Made by a program: the position numbers and the translations under genes. Shown here one piece after another: positions 57,450 to 64,000 of a stretch of DNA of 64,000 nt; within the stretch, counting starts at the first letter, position 1; each line of letters starts with the position of its first letter. Where the stretch lies: positions 248,001 to 312,000 of the forward strand of contig NZ_CP162142.1 in assembly GCF_040833965.1 (NCBI RefSeq). Direction: 5' to 3'. A model generated the notes under the pieces. It saw nothing but the letters and a program-made list of their open reading frames with translations. It had not been told where the DNA came from and did no database searches. The stretch comes from Leptospira sp. WS39.C2 (lineage in GTDB: Bacteria; Spirochaetota; Leptospiria; Leptospirales; Leptospiraceae).

Positions 57450-59534
57450 TCAATCCGAAATTCCAAGTTCTGTTTTCAGAAAATGAAGGCAATCTTCTGA
57501 AGTCATAGGTCTTGCAAAAAAGAATCCTTGGATTTGGTCCACTCCACTTTCGGCAAGTAATTGCACCTGTTCTGCCGTTTCGGCCCCTTCTGCCACAACA
57601 CTCAAACCAAGGTTATGTGCTAAGTTGGAAACTGCGTGGATGATGGTTTTTGAGTCTTTATCAGTTGTGATTTCGGATACAAAGGAACGATCTATTTTCA
57701 AAGAGGAAATAGGAAGTTTTTTTAAGTATCCTAAACTACTATAACCCGTTCCAAAATCGTCGATGGCAATTTTGGCACCCAATTTTCGGATCTCCTGCAT
57801 TGTTCGCACAGCAGCATCTGCGTTTTCCATCACGGAACTTTCTGTGAGTTCCACTTCCAAATCATGTGGGTCAACTTTGAATAATTTTAGATTTTCAGCA
57901 ATAGTGGAAATGAGTCTTTCGTGTTTGAACTGTTTTGTGGAAATATTTACAGCCATTGATATTTCTTTGATCCCTGCATCTTTCCAAACACGCATGGTTT
58001 TGATCGCAGATTTGATGACCCATTCTCCAATAGCGAGGATCATTCCTGTTTCTTCTGAGATAGGAATGAATACGTTTGGTGAAATGAGTCCTCGTTCTGG
58101 GTGTCGCCAACGAATCAAAGCTTCGACACCCACTGGTTTTTTAGTGTACAAATCTATTTTTGGTTGGTACATCAACGTGAATTGATTTTCGATGATGGCA
58201 ATCCGCATACGATTTTCGATTTCCAATCTTTCTGCGACTACTGTCTGTAGTTCTTCAGTGAAAAACACATAACAGTTTTTTCCTTGAGATTTCGCTAAGT
58301 TTAGAGCACTGTCTGCATTTTTAAGAAGTGTGTTTGAATCTTTTCCGTCTGTTGGGTATAAGGCGATACCAATTGAGATGTTTACAAAAATCCTTTCCCC
58401 ATCAATCACAAAAGGATGGGTCATTGCATCTAAAATGGCTTCAGAAATCACTGCTGCGTCGCGTTCGTTCGATAAGTCTGGCAAAACTACATTAAACTCA
58501 TCACCACCTTGTCTACTGATGAGATCATATACACGTATACTTTCGCGGATACGATAGGCGACTAGTTTGATGATTTTGTCTCCAAATTCGTGGCCTCGGG
58601 AATCATTGATGATTTTAAAATTGTCTAAATCGATTGCAAGGATTCCAACCAAATTCCCGTGTCGTCTTGCTTCTTCAAAAATTGGAAATAGTTTATCGAT
58701 GAGTGAATTACGATTCGGAAGGTTTGTGAGTTGGTCAAAAAAAGCCATGTAAGCAATTTTTTCTTCCGCATGCCTTCTTTGTGTGATGTCAAGAAATGCA
58801 ACCGCAAGTCCAAAGTTTTCAATCGGAACAGGTGTTGCTAAAATATCAAACCAAGTGATTTTATCTTCTTTGATCATACCAATTTCTAAATTGCGGATCA
58901 CTTCTTTGTGTCGTAATGCCCTCATTAAACTCGATTTTCGTGGATAAATCTTCGTTCCATTTGGTTGGATCAGAGTGTACTTTCGTATATTGAGGGTCCG
59001 ATTGAGAAGCTCACCATCTTGGATGTCAAAATAAGTCCTTGCGGTTTTATTGGTTTCGATGATTTTCCCTTTTTCATCGGTGATGGCGATACCCATTGGT
59101 AAGTTATCAAAAATCGATTTGTATTTTTGTTGTTGGAGTAAAAATTCAAAAGAGATATCTTTTTGGATCGTAACATCACGATCGAAGGCCAATATAATTT
59201 TGGATTCGCGTAATGGGATAAGTAACCAAATGATCCAAACATCTTCATTGGATTTGGTGATCAGTCGATTTTCGAAATTCACAATATTCGGATTTTCGCC
59301 CAAACTATCAAATGTATTTTGTGTGTTTTCTTTATCGTCTTCTTGTGTGAAGTTGAGGATGGACTTTCCTACAATTTCTTTTGGCTCAAATTCCAAAAAT
59401 CGTGCAAACCTGTCTGTTACGGAAACAAAAGTGCCATCCCAATCCAATACTTGAAAACTATTGGGATATTCGGTCAAAAGAGATTTAACTGTGAGACCTG
59501 AGAGAATTTTGCTGCCTAAAGGCTCATTTCGCAT
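57450..59534 (-). CDS. PAS-PAS-GGDEF-EAL c-di-GMP signalling protein
   Basis: 694 residues, cytoplasmic. Two PAS-like domains (about 20-125 and 140-255) lead to GGDEF (R334-V-Y-D337 inhibitory site, GGDEF at 343-347) and EAL (EALIRWR from 471; DDFGTGYSSLGYL and EGAETAEQ present). Both catalytic motifs and the I-site are intact, so it may be a bifunctional enzyme regulated by product and by a PAS signal. Its start overlaps the pyrC stop by 11 bases, linking the two in expression. Confidence 0.92.
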   Translation of the reverse strand: MRNEPLGSKILSGLTVKSLLTEYPNSFQVLDWDGTFVSVTDRFARFLEFEPKEIVGKSILNFTQEDDKENTQNTFDSLGENPNIVNFENRLITKSNEDVWIIWLLIPLRESKIILAFDRDVTIQKDISFEFLLQQQKYKSIFDNLPMGIAITDEKGKIIETNKTARTYFDIQDGELLNRTLNIRKYTLIQPNGTKIYPRKSSLMRALRHKEVIRNLEIGMIKEDKITWFDILATPVPIENFGLAVAFLDITQRRHAEEKIAYMAFFDQLTNLPNRNSLIDKLFPIFEEARRHGNLVGILAIDLDNFKIINDSRGHEFGDKIIKLVAYRIRESIRVYDLISRQGGDEFNVVLPDLSNERDAAVISEAILDAMTHPFVIDGERIFVNISIGIALYPTDGKDSNTLLKNADSALNLAKSQGKNCYVFFTEELQTVVAERLEIENRMRIAIIENQFTLMYQPKIDLYTKKPVGVEALIRWRHPERGLISPNVFIPISEETGMILAIGEWVIKSAIKTMRVWKDAGIKEISMAVNISTKQFKHERLISTIAENLKLFKVDPHDLEVELTESSVMENADAAVRTMQEIRKLGAKIAIDDFGTGYSSLGYLKKLPISSLKIDRSFVSEITTDKDSKTIIHAVSNLAHNLGLSVVAEGAETAEQVQLLAESGVDQIQGFFFARPMTSEDCLHFLKTELGISD

Positions 59535-60768
59535 GTATTTCTTTGCCTAAATAATAGACCGCTTCGATGGATCCTGGAAATTGGAATCCTTCAAATGGCG
59601 ACCATCCGGACTTACTTTTAATCATGGATTTTTTAAATTCAACTGGTTTTTTTAAATTTAGGATAGAAAAATTCGCCGCATAACCTTCATTAATGATTCC
59701 AACACCCTTTCCAAAATGTTTTGGTAAATATGGAGCCACAAACTCACCAGGATTTTTGGAACATATTTTTGCTATTAAAGTCAACGGAATGTTTAATTTC
59801 AGTATCATATATGTGACAAAAAGTCCATAGGTATCCAATTGAGAAATGCCACTTGTGCCTTTTTGTTTTTCTTCGATCGAATGAGGTGCATGATCGGTGG
59901 CTAAATAATCAATATGCCCATCGAGAATCCCTTTCACCATCGCTTCTCTGTCCTCACGACCACGAAGTGGTGGGTTCATTTGGAACCATTTATGATTTGT
60001 TTCTGTTAACATATCTGTATCAAACATCAGATGGGTTGGTGTCACTTCACAGGTAACATTCACACCTCGTTTTTTTGCCGCGACGATTTTTGAAAGACCG
60101 TCTTTTGTCGAGTAGTGACAAAGTTTTCCTTTCAAATTGTATTTCTCAATGAGGTATAATGCAAAATCCGTTGCGATTGTCTCCGCTTCTTTGGGCCTTC
60201 TTGTTTCGTGAGTGGGTTTGTCTTGGTTTGCGATGAGGATCTCTGGGTCTTCACAATGAAAACTCACATCCTGTCCATGGTAATGTTTGATCACTTCTTC
60301 GAGAGATGGATTGTCATGGAAAAAAAGTTCACCAATGGAAGGCCCCATAAAAACCTTATAGGGAACTTTTGTGGTAAGTGGTTTTGTATGAGGTCCTATC
60401 CCTGCATACAATGTGATATGGATCGGAGCTTTTTTGGTGAGCGCTTGTTTGGTGGCGTACGATTCATCATCAATAGGTGGAACTGGATTGTTTGGCATAT
60501 CTGCCACATGGATCACTGCTCCATTGATGGCAGCTGCACTTGCGGATAAAAAATCTTCCTTATAGGTATGTTTGCCACTGGCATCTTCTCTTGCATGGAT
60601 GTGAATGTCACCAAAACCAGGGAAAATTACACAATCCTCGGAAAACTGGCGGACATTCGGATCGATGCCTTCTTTTACATTTGTGATGAGTCCGGTAGTT
60701 GGATCAAATTCGATTGTACCCAAAAATTCCCTTTCATGAGTTACGATTTTACCTGCAATTTTTTCCAT
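59524..60768 (-). CDS. pyrC: Dihydroorotase
   Basis: 414 residues. The metal-binding start GFGDIHIHARED, the lysine-bearing VPYKVFMGPS, EVTPTHLMFD and the TDHAPHS aspartate motif are all seen, as in class I dihydroorotases. It closes carbamoyl-aspartate to dihydroorotate in pyrimidine synthesis. Another amidohydrolase (allantoinase, hydantoinase) is the alternative. Confidence 0.85.
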   Translation of the reverse strand: MEKIAGKIVTHEREFLGTIEFDPTTGLITNVKEGIDPNVRQFSEDCVIFPGFGDIHIHAREDASGKHTYKEDFLSASAAAINGAVIHVADMPNNPVPPIDDESYATKQALTKKAPIHITLYAGIGPHTKPLTTKVPYKVFMGPSIGELFFHDNPSLEEVIKHYHGQDVSFHCEDPEILIANQDKPTHETRRPKEAETIATDFALYLIEKYNLKGKLCHYSTKDGLSKIVAAKKRGVNVTCEVTPTHLMFDTDMLTETNHKWFQMNPPLRGREDREAMVKGILDGHIDYLATDHAPHSIEEKQKGTSGISQLDTYGLFVTYMILKLNIPLTLIAKICSKNPGEFVAPYLPKHFGKGVGIINEGYAANFSILNLKKPVEFKKSMIKSKSGWSPFEGFQFPGSIEAVYYLGKEIHAK

Positions 60769-60847
60769 TTTTACCCTTTCAATCAGCAGATTCTAAGAGG
60801 GAAGGAAAGTTTCAAGGGAATTTACTTGGGATCCTAGGGAAGATCAA

Positions 60848-60873
60848 CTCCAATCGACATTTGTTGATTGGAG
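60848..60873. terminator. Strong hairpin between recQ and pyrC
   Basis: CTCCAATC (60848-60855) and GATTGGAG (60866-60873) pair exactly, and the stem extends inward to 12 pairs including one G-T. No T run follows on either strand, so it may be a terminator or a processing site. Confidence 0.4.
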
Positions 60874-60891
60874 ATTGGTTTGTGGTATTGT

Positions 60892-62745
60892 TTAGTCCCA
60901 CTTAGATAAAATTTCTATAATATCTGTACCAAATCTTTCTACTTTCGCTGGCCCAACACCTTTTGTGGCTTCTAGTTCGGAAAGGTTTTTTGGTTTTCTT
61001 TCTGCAATTCGTTTGAGTACAGGATTTTGGAAGACCATAAACTTTTTCCATTTGAGTTGTCTTGCTTTACGATCACGGTAATTCATCAGTTCTCTCAAAA
61101 TTTGAGAATGTAATGTAGGAACTTTTTTTGGTTTAGTTAGTTCCAACTTCGTATCATCAGAGTTAGATGATACTTGTTTGACTTTGGTTTTGGAAAAATT
61201 AGGAAGATACAATTTAGGATATTTGGCACCTGCGACCAAAACTTTTTTTTCTTCTACCCAAGTTTCTAATTTTGCAATCACAGCTTCTTCAGGAATTCCT
61301 TCCAATTTACCGTGGTATGGATTTCGCTCCATTCTGTACCGTAATACATCTTTTGTTCGTTTCCCTACTAAAGTTTTTGCAATGATGTTTTTTCCAAAAA
61401 CTGCTGGGTGATCTTTCAAAAAGTTTTGGATGGTTTCTTCTTCCCAATCAGAGAGTGGGTGTTCTCTTTTTTCATTTTTTTTCTGAATTTTGACTTTTTC
61501 AGATTCTAAAAATTTTGATCGATTGATACTAACACCTGTTTCTGTGCAAATATCACATTTTCCACAAGGAGAAATTGTTTCTCCAAAATAGGAACAAAGT
61601 TGGACCTGCCTACATACTTCTTGATTAGCATACTCTTTGATGTATTTGAGTAAGGTATCTCCACCTTTGAAGTTTGTCTCTTTCGACAACATAAACAATT
61701 GGGTGGCTACATCACCTGCTTTATAAAACAAAACACATTCGGATGGTAAGTTGTCTCTTCCAGCACGGCCTGCTTCTTGGTAATATGCTTCAAGCGAAGC
61801 AGGCACTTGGTAATGGATCACCAAACGTACGTCAGGTTGATCCATACCCATTCCAAATGCATTGGTGGCAACAAGGATGGGAACTTTTCCAGAAGTATAG
61901 GCATTTTGAGTTCGTTCTCGGATCCCATCGGTTCGACCTGCATGGTATTTACCAACAGAGAACCCAAAGTCTTTTAACAAATCATACACTTCGTCCGTTT
62001 TTTTACGAGTTGCACAGTAGACAATCGCGCGGCCCGGGAATTTCCTTCCATCTTTCCATGGAGTGAGTAGTTCCATCAGTCGGTCTGCTTTGTCCCGTTC
62101 CTGGTTTGGGTATTCAACACTGAATTTTAAATTGGGTCGAAAAAAAGTCGACAAAACGACGTTAGGTGAATGCATGCCCAGGGATGTTTGGACATCAGTT
62201 TGCACTTTTTCTGTAGCCGTGGCAGTGAGTGCTAAGATAGGAAAATTAGGTTGGGGGTGCCTTTCTCGTAGAATATGGATTTGGCGGTATTCTGGTCGGA
62301 AATCATGCCCCCATTGGGAAACACAATGTGCTTCATCAACTACAAGGGAAAACAATTTGAATTCGCGAAAAATTCGAAAAAACCCATTGGATAGCGCTCG
62401 TTCCGGTGATACGAGTAATACTCGAAGTTCCCCTCTGACCGCTTTTGAAAGAATGGTCATTTGTTCGACTTCGTCTTGGGTGGAATTACAGAAGGCAGCT
62501 GGAATTCCTTTTGCAAGTAAACTTTCCATTTGGTCTTTCATAAGCGCTATGAGTGGAGATATAACAAGTGTAAGTTTGTCTTTTTGAATCGCAGCAGGGA
62601 GTTGGTAAATGAGGGACTTTCCTGCACCTGTCGGTAAAATGGCAAGTGTGTCCTGGCCATCTAAAACCGATTGAATGGCTTCCCTTTGGCCTGGGCGAAA
62701 TTCTGAAAAACCGAATTTGGTTTTGAGTTCCGAAAATAGATCCAA
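60892..62745 (-). CDS. recQ: RecQ-family DNA helicase
   Basis: 617 residues. Helicase motifs are complete: Walker [14 protein letters not shown] box [19 protein letters not shown], motif [12 protein letters not shown] zinc-binding region ([23 protein letters not shown], about 375-400) and a C-terminal HRDC domain (about 540-617) follow. It unwinds recombination intermediates. The TTG at 62745 has AAGAG upstream. Confidence 0.95.
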   Translation of the reverse strand: MDLFSELKTKFGFSEFRPGQREAIQSVLDGQDTLAILPTGAGKSLIYQLPAAIQKDKLTLVISPLIALMKDQMESLLAKGIPAAFCNSTQDEVEQMTILSKAVRGELRVLLVSPERALSNGFFRIFREFKLFSLVVDEAHCVSQWGHDFRPEYRQIHILRERHPQPNFPILALTATATEKVQTDVQTSLGMHSPNVVLSTFFRPNLKFSVEYPNQERDKADRLMELLTPWKDGRKFPGRAIVYCATRKKTDEVYDLLKDFGFSVGKYHAGRTDGIRERTQNAYTSGKVPILVATNAFGMGMDQPDVRLVIHYQVPASLEAYYQEAGRAGRDNLPSECVLFYKAGDVATQLFMLSKETNFKGGDTLLKYIKEYANQEVCRQVQLCSYFGETISPCGKCDICTETGVSINRSKFLESEKVKIQKKNEKREHPLSDWEEETIQNFLKDHPAVFGKNIIAKTLVGKRTKDVLRYRMERNPYHGKLEGIPEEAVIAKLETWVEEKKVLVAGAKYPKLYLPNFSKTKVKQVSSNSDDTKLELTKPKKVPTLHSQILRELMNYRDRKARQLKWKKFMVFQNPVLKRIAERKPKNLSELEATKGVGPAKVERFGTDIIEILSKWD

Positions 62746-62858
62746 AGTAACTCTTAGATTCTTGGGAAATAGGAACGGGTCAACGATAAGATTCTCCCTT
62801 TTTGCCTCATTTTTGAATTTTACAGAAACCGCTGACCTTGAAATTGTAACGAAGACCG

Positions 62859-64000
62859 ATGCTTTTTAACACCTTTGTCTTTTTACTATTCTTTCTCATT
62901 GTGTATTCGGTTTTTTTATGTTTTGGATGGTTTGCCAAAAAACAGAAATGGGCATACCGTGCACAAAACCTTTGGTTACTCTTTGCTTCTTACTTTTTTT
63001 ACGGATGGTGGGAATGGTTTTTTCTCACCCTCATTTTACTCAGCACCATCATTGATTACATTGCAGCAAGGTCCATTGAATCCTCGCAAAACCAAATGCG
63101 AAGGAGGCTCTACTTAGCAGTTTCGATTTTTGCCAATCTGGGCCTTCTTTTTACCATGAAGTACTATGATTTTTTTGCAGTGAATTTGATAGATTCTTGG
63201 AACCAAATAGCCATTTGGCTTGGGGGGAGTGCTGCTACAGATTCGAGTACTTACTTACTCAAAAACATTGTCCTTCCTGTGGGGATTAGTTTTTATACCT
63301 TCCAAACAATGTCCTATACAATCGATGTGTATAGACAACAAATCAAAGCAGAAAAAGACTTTTTTGATTTTGCATTGTTTGTGAATTTTTTCCCACAACT
63401 CGTGGCAGGTCCCATTGAAAGGGCACAGGATTTACTACCACAACTCAAAGCACCTAAGTTTCCCACAATGGATGGTGTTCAAAAAGGATTGTACGATATT
63501 TTACTTGGATACTTTATGAAAGTATATGTGGCGGACAATTTAGCCACTTATGTTGACCAAGTATTTTTTGCAGGTAAATCGTTTTACACCCAAAACCCTG
63601 AAATCATCCAGTCTATGGACGGCTCACAAGTGTTTGTCGGTGGTTTTTTGTTTTTGACTCAGATTTATTGTGACTTTGCAGGTTATTCTTTTATAGCCCT
63701 TGGAATCTCAAGGTTACTTGGTGTGACTCTCACAGTGAACTTCGAAACTCCTGAATTTTCAAAAACACCTACAGAGTTTTGGAATCGTTGGCATGTAACA
63801 CTAAACAGGTGGTTTCGGGATTATATTTATATTTCTCTTGGTGGTAGTAAATACGGAAAATTTGCTCAATACAGAAATTTATGTATCATCTTCTTTTTGT
63901 CTGGGCTTTGGCATGGAGCCAATTGGACCTTCATCACATGGGGTTGTTTACAAGGTGTATACACGATGATTTACCTTGTGGCCTTTTCGAAAAAGAAAGA
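62859..64000 (+). CDS. MBOAT-family O-acyltransferase (AlgI-like), 3' end outside window
   Basis: Open from ATG 62859 for 380 codons to the window edge. Several membrane segments and the family stretches [35 protein letters not shown] and [19 protein letters not shown] are present, as is the catalytic histidine H352 in [11 protein letters not shown]. It would transfer acyl groups to an exported polysaccharide or lipid. Partial. Confidence 0.88.
   Translation, partial: MLFNTFVFLLFFLIVYSVFLCFGWFAKKQKWAYRAQNLWLLFASYFFYGWWEWFFLTLILLSTIIDYIAARSIESSQNQMRRRLYLAVSIFANLGLLFTMKYYDFFAVNLIDSWNQIAIWLGGSAATDSSTYLLKNIVLPVGISFYTFQTMSYTIDVYRQQIKAEKDFFDFALFVNFFPQLVAGPIERAQDLLPQLKAPKFPTMDGVQKGLYDILLGYFMKVYVADNLATYVDQVFFAGKSFYTQNPEIIQSMDGSQVFVGGFLFLTQIYCDFAGYSFIALGISRLLGVTLTVNFETPEFSKTPTEFWNRWHVTLNRWFRDYIYISLGGSKYGKFAQYRNLCIIFFLSGLWHGANWTFITWGCLQGVYTMIYLVAFSKKK

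Overview
The window looks like chromosomal DNA of a Leptospira species (spirochaete), A+T-rich and densely coding on both strands. The main pointers are a probable flagellar-coiling protein (FcpA-like), a MAF/DUF115-type protein next to cell-wall genes, several spirochaete-style lipoproteins with relaxed lipoboxes, and many c-di-GMP and SpoIIE-type signalling proteins. No transposase, integrase, CRISPR array, rRNA or tRNA gene was found. Most of the window is ordinary core genome.

Layout. 1-4150 is a minus-strand run lepB-ftsI-maf (protein export, septal peptidoglycan, surface or flagellar modification). 4240-7510 holds thrC and a coupled pair: a histidine-kinase-like ATPase and a C-terminally anchored membrane protein. 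7695-12354 is leuS and its downstream neighbourhood, where a 1.2 kb segment carrying a beta-propeller-like lipoprotein gene lies between leuS and a second, diverged copy of the leuS 3' end. 12655-15980 is an ABC transporter (ATPase plus FtsX-like permease). 16093-16995 is the FcpA-like gene. 17223-19351 is dnaC-like-folK-panB, and converging on it is a small K-rich gene-ABC-F-rhodanese-DAHP synthase run (22941 to 19392). 23052-29243 carries a YihY/BrkB membrane protein, small unknowns, a lipoprotein, a TauE exporter, an EAL protein, an Acg-like nitroreductase and a DsbA/FrnE-like oxidoreductase. 29306-36309 has an RND transporter, a DUF2804 protein, a GMC oxidoreductase and an ankyrin protein.

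36359-43196 contains the classical rpmH-rnpA-yidD-yidC-jag-mnmE cluster on the minus strand (ribosome, RNase P, membrane insertion, tRNA modification), preceded on the far side by a secreted K/E-rich peptide gene and a large lipoprotein gene. The rpmH and 53-aa genes are short and easy to miss. 43451-46689 has mltA and a divergent TetR / PhlG-like / GST unit with a clear palindromic operator. 46692-60768 holds a CDF metal exporter, two GGDEF-EAL proteins, a thioesterase, MFS and methyltransferase genes, a gamma-carbonic-anhydrase-like protein, a 7TM-SpoIIE phosphatase, pheT and pyrC. recQ and the start of an MBOAT acyltransferase close the window.

The observations most worth following are the duplicated leuS 3' end flanking a lipoprotein cassette; an rnpA gene whose conserved N-terminal helix is encoded upstream of the first usable start codon; the two-site operator in front of the PhlG-like/GST operon; the coupled ATPase and membrane-anchored pair; and the DnaJ-like cysteine cluster fused to a DnaC-type ATPase. 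I found no clearly new defence or mobile system. All calls are from reading the sequence; no database search was possible.
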